Assembly: GCF_902497775.2 (NCBI RefSeq) | Contig: NZ_OZ024668.1 | Span: forward strand, 5,750,326 to 5,814,325 | DNA: 64,000 nt | Source of the DNA: Pseudomonas fluorescens | GTDB lineage: Bacteria; Pseudomonadota; Gammaproteobacteria; Pseudomonadales; Pseudomonadaceae | Reading direction: 5' to 3' | Shown: piece by piece, positions 32,643 to 42,919 of the stretch | Layout of the letters: every line of letters begins with the position of its first letter | Numbering within the stretch: the first letter of the stretch is position 1 | Notes under the pieces: generated by a model | Told to the model about the DNA's origin: nothing | Database searches by the model: none | What the model saw: only the letters and a program-made list of their open reading frames with translations | Translations under genes and position numbers: made by a program

Positions 32643-34304
32643 ATGAACAGCAGCATCACGGCTGGAGGCATCGCCAGCGCGCCAGGCTTTCTGTCCAAGG
32701 AGCGGATCATCGCCCGTCCGGGCTTCAACCGCTGGCTGGTACCGCCTGCGGCCTTGGCCATTCACCTGTGCATCGGCATGGCGTATGGCTTTTCGGTGTT
32801 CTGGTTGCCGCTGTCGCAGGCCATTGGCATCAGTGCCCCGGTCGTTTGCTCGGAACAGACCAACTTCCTGATGCGCATGTTCACCACTGAGTGTGACTGG
32901 CCGATCTCGATGCTCAGCTGGATCTACACGCTGTTCTTTGTCTTCCTCGGTTGCTCGGCGGCGATCTGGGGCGGCTGGCTGGAGCACGCCGGGCCGCGCA
33001 AGGCCGGGGTGGTGTCGACCCTGTGCTGGTGCGGCGGCCTGCTGATTTCCGCCTCCGGCGTCTATACCCACCAGCTGTGGCTGATGTGGTTGGGCTCCGG
33101 GGTGATTGGCGGTATTGGCCTGGGGCTTGGCTATATTTCGCCGGTCTCGACCCTGATCAAATGGTTCCCGGACAAACGCGGCATGGCCACCGGCATGGCG
33201 ATCATGGGCTTTGGCGGTGGTGCCATGGTGGGTGCGCCACTGGCGGCAGCGCTGATGAACCACTTCGCCACTCCTGAAGACGTCGGCGTCTGGCAGAGTT
33301 TCGTGGTGATGGCGGTGATCTACTTCGTGTTCATGCTCGGCGGCGCCTTGGCCTATCGGGTACCACCCACCGGCTGGAAGCCTGAGGGCTGGAGCGCACC
33401 GCTAAAAAAAGCCAACAATGCGATGATCACCCATCGCCATGTGCACGTCAGTGTGGCGTGGAAAACCCCGCAATTTGTGTTGATCTGGCTGGTTTTGTGC
33501 CTGAACGTGTCGGCGGGCATCGGCATTCTCGGCATGGCTTCGCCGCTGTTGCAGGAAGTTTTCGCCGGCAAATTGCTGGGCAATGACCTGAGCTTCAGCC
33601 AGCTCAATGCCACGCAACTGGGCCAGATCGCGGCGATTGCCGCAGGCTTTACCGGTTTGCTCAGCCTGTTCAACATTGGCGGGCGCTTCTTCTGGGCGTC
33701 GTTCTCCGACTATATCGGGCGCAAGAACACCTATTTCGCCTTCTTTGCCCTGGGCGTGGCCCTGTATGCGCTGGTGCCGAACATGGGCCACCTGGGCAAC
33801 ATCGCCCTGTTCGTGGCGGCGTTCTGCATCATCCTGTCGATGTACGGCGGCGGCTTTGCCACGGTGCCGGCCTATCTGGCCGACCTGTTCGGCACACAGA
33901 TGGTCGGCGCCATTCACGGTCGCCTGCTGACCGCCTGGGCTGCGGCCGGGGTGCTGGGGCCGGTGCTGATCACCTACCTGCGCGAGTACCAACTGGCGCT
34001 GGGCGTGCCGCGGGCGGCGGCTTATGACATCACCTTGTACATCCTTGCCGGTTTGCTGGTGCTGGGCTTTGTCTGCAATGCGCTGGTGCGGCCGGTGGCC
34101 GACAAGTACTTCATGACCGATGCCGAGCTTGCCGCCGAGCGGGCCCTGAGCCACGACCAGGGCAGCGTTAGCGAGCGGGTGCTGGAGTGGAAGGCAGATC
34201 CGGCCAGCAAGCCGCTGGTGCTGGCGGCCTGGCTGGTGGTCGGGGTGCCGCTGGCCTGGGGGATATGGGTGACATTGCAGAAGACTGCGGTGTTGTTCAA
34301 TTAG
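32643..34304 (+). CDS. OFA-family major facilitator transporter
   Basis: The 553-residue protein has 12 helices of an MFS carrier. The first helix MAYGFSVFWLPLSQ, the GPRKAG loop between helices 2 and 3, GLGYISPVSTLIKWFPDKRGMATGMAIMGFGGGA in helix 4-5 and ISDYIGRKNT-like SDYIGRKN in the middle are typical of the oxalate/formate antiporter (OFA) family. A cysteine-containing loop (VVCSEQTNFLMRMFTTEC) between the first two helices is an insertion also seen in longer OFA members. Substrate is unknown, likely a small carboxylate. Confidence 0.82.
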   Translation: MNSSITAGGIASAPGFLSKERIIARPGFNRWLVPPAALAIHLCIGMAYGFSVFWLPLSQAIGISAPVVCSEQTNFLMRMFTTECDWPISMLSWIYTLFFVFLGCSAAIWGGWLEHAGPRKAGVVSTLCWCGGLLISASGVYTHQLWLMWLGSGVIGGIGLGLGYISPVSTLIKWFPDKRGMATGMAIMGFGGGAMVGAPLAAALMNHFATPEDVGVWQSFVVMAVIYFVFMLGGALAYRVPPTGWKPEGWSAPLKKANNAMITHRHVHVSVAWKTPQFVLIWLVLCLNVSAGIGILGMASPLLQEVFAGKLLGNDLSFSQLNATQLGQIAAIAAGFTGLLSLFNIGGRFFWASFSDYIGRKNTYFAFFALGVALYALVPNMGHLGNIALFVAAFCIILSMYGGGFATVPAYLADLFGTQMVGAIHGRLLTAWAAAGVLGPVLITYLREYQLALGVPRAAAYDITLYILAGLLVLGFVCNALVRPVADKYFMTDAELAAERALSHDQGSVSERVLEWKADPASKPLVLAAWLVVGVPLAWGIWVTLQKTAVLFN

Positions 34305-34312
34305 GCCTGCCC

Positions 34313-34376
34313 TGTAGGAGCGGGCTTGCCCCGCGATTGAGTGTAGACCTCATCGTGGGGCAAGCCCGCTCCTACA
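34313..34376. repeat. REP pair after the MFS gene
   Basis: TGTAGGAGCGGGCTTGCCCC and its inverted partner GGGGCAAGCCCGCTCCTACA form a long hairpin 9 bases after the MFS stop. It may also serve as a transcriptional stop for that gene. Confidence 0.85.
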
Positions 34377-34433
34377 GAAATAGCTGAAAATTGCCGGGTC
34401 GCAGGTAAATTCCCTGTCACGCGTCATCTGCGT

Positions 34434-34462
34434 TTCAAGCCGCGCGCTTCTGGGCCTATAAT
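34434..34462 (+). promoter_or_regulatory. Probable promoter of the his cluster
   Basis: A perfect TATAAT at 34457-34462 lies 39 bases before hisB, with TTCAAG 17 bases upstream as a weak -35. I see no leader peptide rich in histidine codons, in line with the absence of his attenuation in pseudomonads. Confidence 0.45.
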
Positions 34463-34500
34463 GATCACCTTTTTCGCCCAATGATTTTGCGGAGCTGGTG

Positions 34501-35094
34501 ATGGTCGAACGTAAGGCTTCCGTCGAGCGCAATACTCTGGAGACCCAGATCAAGGCCTCGATCAACCTGGATGGCAGCGGCAAGGCCCGATTCGATATCG
34601 GTGTGCCTTTCCTTGAACATATGCTCGACCAGATCGCCCGACATGGGCTGATCGACCTCGATATCGAATGCAAGGGCGACCTGCATATCGACGATCACCA
34701 TACCGTCGAAGACGTCGGTATCACCCTGGGCCAGGCCTTCAACCAGGCCATCGGCGACAAGAAGGGCATCCGCCGCTACGGCCATGCCTATGTGCCGCTG
34801 GACGAAGCGCTGTCGCGGGTGGTCATCGACTTCTCCGGCCGCCCGGGCCTGCAGATGCACGTGCCGTACACCCGTGCGTCGGTGGGCGGCTTCGATGTCG
34901 ACCTGTTCCAGGAGTTCTTCCAGGGCTTCGTCAACCACGCCAACGTCACCCTGCACATCGACAACCTGCGTGGGCACAACACCCACCACCAGATCGAAAC
35001 CGTGTTCAAGGCCTTCGGCCGCGCACTGCGCATGGCCATCGAGCTGGATGAGCGTATGGCCGGGCAGATGCCATCGACCAAGGGTTGCCTGTAA
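34501..35094 (+). CDS. hisB: Imidazoleglycerol-phosphate dehydratase
   Basis: HisB catalyses the sixth step of histidine synthesis, dehydrating imidazole glycerol phosphate to imidazole acetol phosphate. The 197-residue protein is the monofunctional form, without a phosphatase domain. It has the two metal-binding histidine clusters [10 protein letters not shown] and GHNTHHQIE and the opening [22 protein letters not shown] start. GGAG precedes ATG at 34501. The stop overlaps the hisH start by one base. Confidence 0.97.
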   Translation: MVERKASVERNTLETQIKASINLDGSGKARFDIGVPFLEHMLDQIARHGLIDLDIECKGDLHIDDHHTVEDVGITLGQAFNQAIGDKKGIRRYGHAYVPLDEALSRVVIDFSGRPGLQMHVPYTRASVGGFDVDLFQEFFQGFVNHANVTLHIDNLRGHNTHHQIETVFKAFGRALRMAIELDERMAGQMPSTKGCL

Positions 35095-35732
35095 TGCAGA
35101 CGGTTGCCGTTATCGACTATGGCATGGGTAACCTGCACTCGGTGGCCAAGGCCCTCGAGCATGTGGGCGCCGGCAAGGTCCTGATCACCAGCGACGCCGA
35201 TGTGATTCGCGAAGCCGACCGCGTGGTGTTCCCGGGCGTCGGTGCGATCCGCGACTGCATGGCCGAAATCCGCCGCCTGGGCTTTGACAGCCTGGTGCGC
35301 GAAGTCAGCCAGGACCGGCCGTTCCTCGGCATCTGTGTCGGCATGCAAGCGCTGCTCGATCACAGTGAAGAGAACGACGGCGTCGACTGCATCGGCCTGT
35401 TCCCGGGCAATGTGCGCTTCTTCGGCAAAGATCTGCATGAAGACGGCGAGCACCTGAAGGTGCCGCACATGGGCTGGAACGAAGTCGCCCAGAGCATCGA
35501 TCACCCGCTGTGGCACAACATCCCCGAGCGTGCGCGCTTCTACTTCGTGCACAGCTACTACATCACCGCCGGCAAGCCGGGCCAGGTGGTCGGTAGCGGC
35601 CACTACGGCGTCGACTTCGCCGCAGCGCTGGCCGAAGGCTCGCGCTTTGCCGTGCAGTTCCACCCGGAGAAGAGCCATACCCATGGCCTGCAGCTGCTGC
35701 AGAATTTCGCCGCCTGGGACGGGCGCTGGTAA
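35094..35732 (+). CDS. hisH: Imidazole glycerol phosphate synthase, glutaminase subunit
   Basis: The 212-residue HisH supplies ammonia from glutamine to HisF. The catalytic triad is visible: Cys in FLGICVGMQ, then His and Glu in VQFHPEKSH. The opening [19 protein letters not shown] is typical. It starts within the hisB stop (TAATG), and the DUF2164 gene starts within its own stop, so translation is coupled across all three. Confidence 0.97.
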   Translation: MQTVAVIDYGMGNLHSVAKALEHVGAGKVLITSDADVIREADRVVFPGVGAIRDCMAEIRRLGFDSLVREVSQDRPFLGICVGMQALLDHSEENDGVDCIGLFPGNVRFFGKDLHEDGEHLKVPHMGWNEVAQSIDHPLWHNIPERARFYFVHSYYITAGKPGQVVGSGHYGVDFAAALAEGSRFAVQFHPEKSHTHGLQLLQNFAAWDGRW

Positions 35733-35992
35733 TGGGCAAGTCCAGGGCCAAGCCGCCGATCCTCACGCTGGCGCCGGAACAGGAACGCGAAGCGCTCGAT
35801 ACCCTCAAGCGCTTTCTCGAAGACCGTTTCGAGCTGCAGCTGGGGTCGTTCGAGGTGGCCGAGGTCCTGGAGCTGTTCACCAAAGAGATTGCCCCGCACT
35901 ACTACAACAGGGCGATTTTCGATGTGCAGAACCACCTCAAGGAACGGTTCGAGAGCATTGAAAGCGACCTGTGGGCGCTCGAGAAGAACTGA
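35732..35992 (+). CDS. DUF2164 family protein in the his cluster
   Basis: The 86-residue protein matches DUF2164: LTLAPEQEREALDTLKRFLEDRFELQLGSFEVAEVLELFTKEIAPHYYNRAI. It is small, helical and soluble, without catalytic motifs. The gene overlaps the hisH stop by one base (TAATG) and precedes hisA by 42 bp. Insertion of this gene between hisH and hisA is conserved in pseudomonads as far as I recall. A role in histidine synthesis is suggested by position only. Confidence 0.85.
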   Translation: MGKSRAKPPILTLAPEQEREALDTLKRFLEDRFELQLGSFEVAEVLELFTKEIAPHYYNRAIFDVQNHLKERFESIESDLWALEKN

Positions 35993-36034
35993 CTTTTCGA
36001 GCATCACTGTTTACCGAATAGACAGGTTTTGCAG

Positions 36035-36772
36035 ATGCTGATTATCCCCGCTATCGATCTCAAGGACGGTGCTTGCGTACGCCTGCGCCAGGGCCGCATG
36101 GAAGACTCCACGGTATTCTCCGACGACCCGGTGAGCATGGCCGCCAAATGGGTTGACGGGGGCTGCCGCCGGCTGCATCTGGTTGACCTCAATGGCGCCT
36201 TCGAAGGCCAGCCGGTCAACGGTGAAGTGGTCACCGCGATCGCCAAGCGCTACCCGAACTTGCCGATCCAGATCGGTGGCGGTATCCGCTCGCTGGAAAC
36301 CATCGAACACTACGTCAAGGCCGGCGTCAGCTACGTGATCATCGGCACCAAGGCGGTCAAGGAGCCTGAGTTCGTTGCCCAGGCCTGCCGCGCCTTCCCG
36401 GGCAAAGTGATCGTTGGCCTGGATGCCAAAGACGGTTTCGTCGCCACTGACGGCTGGGCAGAAGTCAGTTCGGTGCAGGTCATCGACCTGGCCAAGCGTT
36501 TCGAAGCCGACGGCGTCTCGGCCATCGTCTACACCGACATCGCCAAAGACGGCATGATGCAGGGCTGCAACGTGCCGTTCACCGCCGCCCTGGCCGCTGC
36601 CACCAAGATCCCGGTAATCGCCTCCGGCGGTATCCACAACCTCGGTGACATCAAGGCCCTGCTCGACGCCAAGGCGCCGGGCATCATCGGTGCGATCACT
36701 GGCCGCGCCATCTACGAAGGCACCCTGGATGTCGCCGAGGCGCAAGCCTTCTGCGACAGCTACAAAGGCTGA
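36035..36772 (+). CDS. hisA: ProFAR isomerase
   Basis: HisA is the TIM-barrel isomerase of the fourth step of histidine synthesis. The 245-residue protein starts [19 protein letters not shown], contains the catalytic Asp8 (PAIDLK) and Asp in [13 protein letters not shown], and has both phosphate-binding loops (GGGIRS and ASGGIHN). The ATG at 36035 fits better than the TTG two codons upstream. It is followed by hisF after 10 bp. Confidence 0.97.
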   Translation: MLIIPAIDLKDGACVRLRQGRMEDSTVFSDDPVSMAAKWVDGGCRRLHLVDLNGAFEGQPVNGEVVTAIAKRYPNLPIQIGGGIRSLETIEHYVKAGVSYVIIGTKAVKEPEFVAQACRAFPGKVIVGLDAKDGFVATDGWAEVSSVQVIDLAKRFEADGVSAIVYTDIAKDGMMQGCNVPFTAALAAATKIPVIASGGIHNLGDIKALLDAKAPGIIGAITGRAIYEGTLDVAEAQAFCDSYKG

Positions 36773-36782
36773 GGACTCCCAC

Positions 36783-37553
36783 ATGGCACTGGCCAAGCGC
36801 ATCATCCCTTGCCTGGACGTGGACAACGGCCGGGTGGTCAAGGGCGTCAAGTTCGAGAATATCCGCGATGCCGGCGACCCGGTGGAAATCGCCCGGCGCT
36901 ACGATGAACAGGGCGCTGACGAGATCACCTTCCTCGACATCACCGCCAGCGTCGATGGCCGTGACACCACCCTGCATACCGTCGAGCGCATGGCCAGCCA
37001 GGTGTTCATCCCGCTGACCGTGGGCGGTGGCGTGCGTACTGTGCAGGACATCCGCAACCTGCTCAACGCCGGTGCCGACAAGGTTTCGATCAACACTGCT
37101 GCGGTGTTCAACCCGGAGTTCGTCGGCGAAGCAGCCGCGCATTTCGGCTCGCAGTGCATCGTGGTGGCCATCGATGCCAAGAAAGTCTCGGGCCCGGGCG
37201 AAACCCCGCGCTGGGAGATCTTCACCCATGGCGGGCGCAAGCCGACCGGCCTGGACGCGGTGGAGTGGGCAAAGAAGATGGAAGGCCTGGGCGCCGGTGA
37301 GATCCTCCTGACCAGCATGGATCAGGACGGCATGAAGAACGGCTTTGACCTGGGCGTGACCCGGGCCATCAGCGATGCCCTGGGCATTCCGGTGATCGCT
37401 TCCGGTGGTGTGGGCAACCTGCAGCACCTGGCCGACGGGATCATCGAAGGCCATGCCAGCGCAGTGCTGGCGGCGAGCATCTTCCACTTCGGTGAGTACA
37501 CCGTGCCTGAGGCCAAGGCGTTCATGGCCAAGCAGGGTATCGTCGTTCGCTGA
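36783..37553 (+). CDS. hisF: Imidazole glycerol phosphate synthase, cyclase subunit
   Basis: HisF joins with HisH to make imidazole glycerol phosphate and AICAR. The 256-residue barrel begins [21 protein letters not shown] with the catalytic Asp (LDVD), has [22 protein letters not shown] and the second catalytic Asp in [24 protein letters not shown] before the ATG is an acceptable ribosome binding site. It is the last gene of the cluster; a REP pair follows. Confidence 0.97.
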   Translation: MALAKRIIPCLDVDNGRVVKGVKFENIRDAGDPVEIARRYDEQGADEITFLDITASVDGRDTTLHTVERMASQVFIPLTVGGGVRTVQDIRNLLNAGADKVSINTAAVFNPEFVGEAAAHFGSQCIVVAIDAKKVSGPGETPRWEIFTHGGRKPTGLDAVEWAKKMEGLGAGEILLTSMDQDGMKNGFDLGVTRAISDALGIPVIASGGVGNLQHLADGIIEGHASAVLAASIFHFGEYTVPEAKAFMAKQGIVVR

Positions 37554-37561
37554 CGGTCCTC

Positions 37562-37643
37562 TATCGCGGGGCAAGTCGGGTCGCCGCACCGCCGCTCCCA
37601 CAGAGATCATCTAGACCCTGTGGGAGCGGGCTGCCCCGCGATA
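37562..37643. repeat. REP pair between hisF and cbcV
   Basis: TATCGCGGGGCAAGTCGGGT...CGCTCCCACA and TGTGGGAGCGGGCTGCCCCG are inverted REP copies, placed between two converging genes. The left copy has the longer variant with GTCGCCGCACC inserted, as in the pair at 61858-61937. Confidence 0.8.
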
Positions 37644-37647
37644 GCTG

Positions 37648-38826
37648 TCAACCCAGGTTCTTGCCCAGCAGCGCGTGATACAGCTCGCTGTCGCCAAGAA
37701 TCCCCACCACTGTATTGCCTTCCTGAAGCACCAGCTTGTTGCCGGTCTGGTAACGGATCTGCAGGGCTTCGCGCATGCCGATATTGGCATTCACCAGGGT
37801 CGGTCTGCGAGCCAAGCCTTCCACGGCTTCACCCGGTGCCCAGTTCTGCAGGTCCATGCCATTGGCGCCCTGGCGCGCACCCTTGATGGTGTTGCCTTCG
37901 GCCAGGTCCAGCCAGGAATCACCGCCCGGGTCCAGGCATACCGAGCCATTGATGCGCTTGCACTTGTCCAGGGTGCGCATCAGGCTGCGGCCGCACAGCA
38001 CATTGAGCGGGTTGGTGTGGGCGACAAAGGTGCGCACGTAGTCGTCGGCCGGGTTGAGGACGATTTCTTCCGGCTTGCTGTACTGGATGATCCGCCCGTC
38101 TTTCATGATCGCAATACGGCTGCCGAGCTTCAGGGCTTCGTCCAGGTCGTGGCTGACGAAGACGATGGTCTTGTTCAGCTTGCGTTGCAGTTCCAGCAGT
38201 TCGTCCTGCAGGCCCTGGCGGATCAGCGGGTCAAGGGCCGAGAAGGGTTCGTCCATCAGCAGGATATCGGCGTCCATGGCCAGCGCCCGGGCCAGGCCGA
38301 CCCGCTGCTGCATGCCACCAGAGAGTTCGTCGGGCTTCTTGTTGCGCCACTGGGTCAGGCCCACCAGTTCGAGCTTCTCATCGACCAGCTTGCGCCGTTC
38401 CTTCTCCGGGCGGCCCTGCATTTCCAGGCCGAAGCTGATGTTCTCGCGCACCGTCAGCCAGGGCATCAGGGCGAACTTCTGGAACACCATGGCGATGCGC
38501 TTGGTGCGCATCATCTTCAGTTCCGCCGGAGTGCAGTGGGCAATGTCGATATGCGAGCCTTCGTGTTCGACGAACAGCTTGCCGCGGCTGACGGTGTTGA
38601 GGCCGTTGATGCAACGCAGCAGGCTGGATTTGCCCGAACCGGACAGGCCCATCAACACGCAGATCTCGCCCTTGTTGATGTCCAGGTTGGCTTTTTCGAC
38701 GCCGACCACCAGGCCGGTTTTCTTCAGGATCTGTTCCCGGGTCATGCCCTGGTCGAGCAGGCTCAGGGCCTCGCGCGGTCGGCTGGAGAAAATAACGTCT
38801 ACGTCTTCGAAGCGAATAATGCTCAT
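37648..38826 (-). CDS. cbcV: Choline/betaine/carnitine ABC transporter ATPase
   Basis: The 392-residue ATPase is of the ProV/OpuAA type: N-terminal extension (IRFEDVDVIFSSRPREALSLLDQG), Walker A GLSGSGKSS, signature ELSGGMQQRVGLA, Walker B ILLMDEPFSALDP, and a C-terminal regulatory region resembling a CBS domain (LQIRYQTGNKLVLQEGNTVVGILGDSEL). CbcV of pseudomonads energises uptake of choline, betaine and carnitine. It overlaps cbcW by 4 bp. Confidence 0.93.
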   Translation of the reverse strand: MSIIRFEDVDVIFSSRPREALSLLDQGMTREQILKKTGLVVGVEKANLDINKGEICVLMGLSGSGKSSLLRCINGLNTVSRGKLFVEHEGSHIDIAHCTPAELKMMRTKRIAMVFQKFALMPWLTVRENISFGLEMQGRPEKERRKLVDEKLELVGLTQWRNKKPDELSGGMQQRVGLARALAMDADILLMDEPFSALDPLIRQGLQDELLELQRKLNKTIVFVSHDLDEALKLGSRIAIMKDGRIIQYSKPEEIVLNPADDYVRTFVAHTNPLNVLCGRSLMRTLDKCKRINGSVCLDPGGDSWLDLAEGNTIKGARQGANGMDLQNWAPGEAVEGLARRPTLVNANIGMREALQIRYQTGNKLVLQEGNTVVGILGDSELYHALLGKNLG

Positions 38827-39668
38827 GCTTCACTCCTTACCGGCGCGTCGGGTTGTTTGCAGATACGGTCGAGCATGATCGCCAGCAACACGATCGCCAG
38901 TCCCGCTTCGAAGCCCAAGGCGATATCGGCAGTGTTCAATGCGTTGACCACAGGTTTGCCCAGGCCGTCGGCCCCCACCAGCGCGGCAATCACCACCATC
39001 GACAGCGACAGCATGATGCATTGGGTGACACCGGCGGCGATGCTCGGCATGGCGTGGGGCAACTCGATGCGCGACAGCAGCTGGCGGCGTGAGCAGCCAA
39101 AGGCCTTGCCGGCGTCGAGCAGTTCCTGGGGCACGTCGCAGATACCCAGGTAGGTCAGGCGGATCGGCGCGGCGATGGCGAACACCACCGTCGAGATCAA
39201 CCCGGGGACTACCCCCAGACCGAACAGGGTCAGGGTCGGGATCAGGTAAACGAAGGTGGGCACCGTCTGCATCAGGTCGAGGACCGGGCGCATGGCGGTA
39301 TAGAACATCGGCTTGTGTGCGGCGAGGATGCCCAGCGGCACGCCGATGGCCACGCAGACCAGGGTGGCAAACAGCACCTGGGCCAGGGTCTCCATGGTTT
39401 CTTGCCAGTAACCGAGGTTGAAGATCAGCAGGAATGACAGCACGCAGAATGCGGTCAGCGCCCATTTGCGCTGGATCAGGTGCGCGATCACTGCAATCAG
39501 GCCGATCAGGACGAAGGGATTGAACCAGGTCAGTGCCCCGGTCACACCATGAATCATGTATTCCAGTGCTGCCGCGAAGGCATCGAAGTAGTTGGCGCCG
39601 TGTTGCGTCAACCATTCAACGAAGCCTGCGATGTACTGGCCCAGAGGGAGTTTTTCATCGATCAGCAT
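38823..39668 (-). CDS. cbcW: Choline/betaine/carnitine ABC transporter permease
   Basis: The 281-residue membrane protein has six or more helices and the ProW-type permease loop (VPQELLDAGKAFGCSRRQLLSRIELPHAMPSIAAGVTQ). It pairs with CbcV and two binding proteins, CbcX here and CaiX at 47017-47961. By family knowledge CbcWV is the shared core that accepts several periplasmic binding proteins. It lies 69 bp downstream of cbcX. Confidence 0.93.
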   Translation of the reverse strand: MLIDEKLPLGQYIAGFVEWLTQHGANYFDAFAAALEYMIHGVTGALTWFNPFVLIGLIAVIAHLIQRKWALTAFCVLSFLLIFNLGYWQETMETLAQVLFATLVCVAIGVPLGILAAHKPMFYTAMRPVLDLMQTVPTFVYLIPTLTLFGLGVVPGLISTVVFAIAAPIRLTYLGICDVPQELLDAGKAFGCSRRQLLSRIELPHAMPSIAAGVTQCIMLSLSMVVIAALVGADGLGKPVVNALNTADIALGFEAGLAIVLLAIMLDRICKQPDAPVRSEA

Positions 39669-39737
39669 GATAGCGAGCGTCCACCTGCAAAAGTTTGAAG
39701 ACAGCCTGCGGCGGGGCCAGCCCGCCGCAGGCAGTGC

Positions 39738-40685
39738 TTACTGCGTGAGTTTGGCTTTGGCTGCCTCCAGGCCAGGCTTGCCGTCAACAGTGGTGACCCC
39801 GGCCAGCCAGGTGTCGAGCACCTGCGGGTTGTTTTTCAGCCAGGCCTTGGCTGCAACGTCGGGTTTCATCTTGTCGTCCAGGACGTTGCCCATCAGGGTG
39901 CTTTCCATGTCGAGGGTAAAGGACAGGTTTTTCAGCAACTGGCCGACGTTGCTGCATTCCTGCACATAGCCCTTGCGGGTGTTGGTGAGGACGGTGGCCT
40001 TGCCGTATTCGGGGCCGAAGAAGTCATCGCCGCCGTCCAGGTATTTCATTTTGAAGCGGGTGTTCATCGGGTGTGGTTCCCAGCCCAGGAACACCACATC
40101 GGTGCCGCGGCGAGCGGCGCGATCAACCTGCGAGAGCATGCCAGCCTCGCTGGACTCGACCACCTTGAAGCCGGCGTCTTTCAGGCCGAAGGCGTTCTTG
40201 TCGATCATGCTCTGGATGGTGCGGTTGCCGTCGTTGCCCGGTTCGATGCCATAGATCTTGCCGTCCAGCTCCTTCTTGAACTTGGCAATGTCGGCGAAGT
40301 TTTTCAGGCCCTTGTCGTACAGCGCCTGGGGCACGGCCAGGGTGTACTTGGCGTTCTCAAGGTTGGCCCGTACGGTTTCCACGGTACCGGCATCACGGTA
40401 CTGCTTGATGTCGTTTTCCATGGTCGGCATCCAGTTGCCGAGGAACACGTCCATGTTCTTGCCATCGGCCAGCGACTTGTAGGTCACCGGTACCGAAATC
40501 ATCGTGGTCTTGGTCTTGTAGCCCAGCGACTGGAGCACGACGCTGGTGACCGCGGTGGTCACGGTGATGTCGGTCCAGCCGACATCGGAGAAGTTGACGG
40601 TGTGACACTGCTCGGGCTCGGCGGCCTGGGCCAGCACCGGCAGACTCAGCACTGCGGCCAGCAATAGCGAGGGTGAACCTTTCAT
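39738..40685 (-). CDS. cbcX: Choline-binding protein of the CbcXWV transporter
   Basis: The 315-residue protein has a signal peptide (SPSLLLAAVLSLPVLAQAAEP) and the OpuAC/ProX-type fold. Trp residues that form the quaternary-amine cage appear in VGWTDITVTT, LGNWMPTMEND and FLGWEPHPMN. Cysteines in EQCHTVNF and VQECSNV may form a disulphide. GGAGTCC precedes the ATG. The related protein CaiX is encoded 6.3 kb away. Binding of choline is inferred from order and similarity to the Pseudomonas aeruginosa locus. Confidence 0.9.
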   Translation of the reverse strand: MKGSPSLLLAAVLSLPVLAQAAEPEQCHTVNFSDVGWTDITVTTAVTSVVLQSLGYKTKTTMISVPVTYKSLADGKNMDVFLGNWMPTMENDIKQYRDAGTVETVRANLENAKYTLAVPQALYDKGLKNFADIAKFKKELDGKIYGIEPGNDGNRTIQSMIDKNAFGLKDAGFKVVESSEAGMLSQVDRAARRGTDVVFLGWEPHPMNTRFKMKYLDGGDDFFGPEYGKATVLTNTRKGYVQECSNVGQLLKNLSFTLDMESTLMGNVLDDKMKPDVAAKAWLKNNPQVLDTWLAGVTTVDGKPGLEAAKAKLTQ

Positions 40686-40839
40686 TCGATGGACTCCTGG
40701 GTTTTTTTCTCGGATGTCCCACGGGACCGCCGTGCTTTATGGTTTGCATTCGGTCGGGCCTGACTATCGGGCGATAGCGGGACGGCTGCCGTGCAATCGA
40801 GTCGATACCGATCATCTAACAGCGAAAATCAAACGCCTA

Positions 40840-40880
40840 CAGGGTGCGTCGTATCCAGTACAGACAGGGTCGCATCCAGT
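40840..40880. promoter_or_regulatory. Direct repeat upstream of cbcX
   Basis: CAGGGTGCGTCGTATCCAGT (40840-40859) and CAGGGTCGCATCCAGT (40865-40880) share CAGGGT and CG-ATCCAGT, the second lacking four bases. They lie about 160-195 bp upstream of the cbcX start, in the region where the AraC-type activator GbdR would be expected to bind. Confidence 0.35.
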
Positions 40881-40891
40881 GTCGATGAGGT

Positions 40892-40921
40892 CGTTTACAG
40901 ATTTATCCCACCCTGTAAACG
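40892..40921. promoter_or_regulatory. Inverted repeat in the cbcX-sdaB intergenic region
   Basis: CGTTTACAG (40892-40900) is the exact complement of CTGTAAACG (40913-40921) with a 12-base spacer. Two 9-bp half-sites 21 bp apart centre to centre suggest a dimeric repressor or activator site. Confidence 0.45.
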
Positions 40922-41134
40922 CAGTTTCGGTACTTGTGCACCGCAAAAAAACGGCGCACAAGCACGGCTGACAGCTGGCGGCGTTGCTGGGCAAGAACGC
41001 GTCGGTTGCAGACGTCAGAGGTCCTGGTAAAAGCCTGATGATGCGCGGAATCGGCGGATTGCCGCCTATTTAGCGTAGCAGTTGCGCCGTCCTTGGCTTG
41101 GGCTGCGGGGCTGTACATTCAGGAGGTAGATGGC

Positions 41135-42511
<1,377 letters not shown>

Positions 42512-42547
42512 AACGGTAAGTCGCCTGCGCCGTTTTTGTTCACCTTT

Positions 42548-42578
42548 GGCCTGCGCGCTGCCTTTTGGCGCGCAGGCC
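42548..42578 (+). terminator. Strong hairpin after sdaB
   Basis: GGCCTGCGCGC (42548-42558) pairs perfectly with GCGCGCAGGCC (42568-42578), 36 bases after the sdaB stop. No T run follows, so termination is likely but not certain. Confidence 0.45.
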
Positions 42579-42784
42579 GATCCCACCGCGAATCATCAGC
42601 TGTTACCCCGGCGCCTGGCGCCTTGGGTGACAGTTGCCCATGTCGTTTCTGGGCATCCTTCACACAAGTGCTACCGAATTGCTCACGCGTCCTACAGACC
42701 GGCACTAGGCCGGTCGTTTGCGTTTATAACCGCGCCTTGGAACAAGGGCTATATAGACGCTGCGCGACGTCGTTTTTGGGTTTT

Positions 42785-42802
42785 ATTGAATGGCCATTCA
42801 AT
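42785..42802. promoter_or_regulatory. 18-bp perfect palindrome upstream of gbdR
   Basis: ATTGAATGGCCATTCAAT is a perfect palindrome 118 bp before the gbdR ATG, a good candidate for an operator. The regulator is unknown. Confidence 0.45.
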
Positions 42803-42919
42803 TTCAGGCATGGCATTTGCGTTGTGATTGGCAAAGCCCCTGCATCCGAATCGGGGCCGTGACAAAAAAAGCCCGTGCCTGCCTGAGGCGCAACCTGCAT
42901 TGTGTGAGGAGATACCGCG

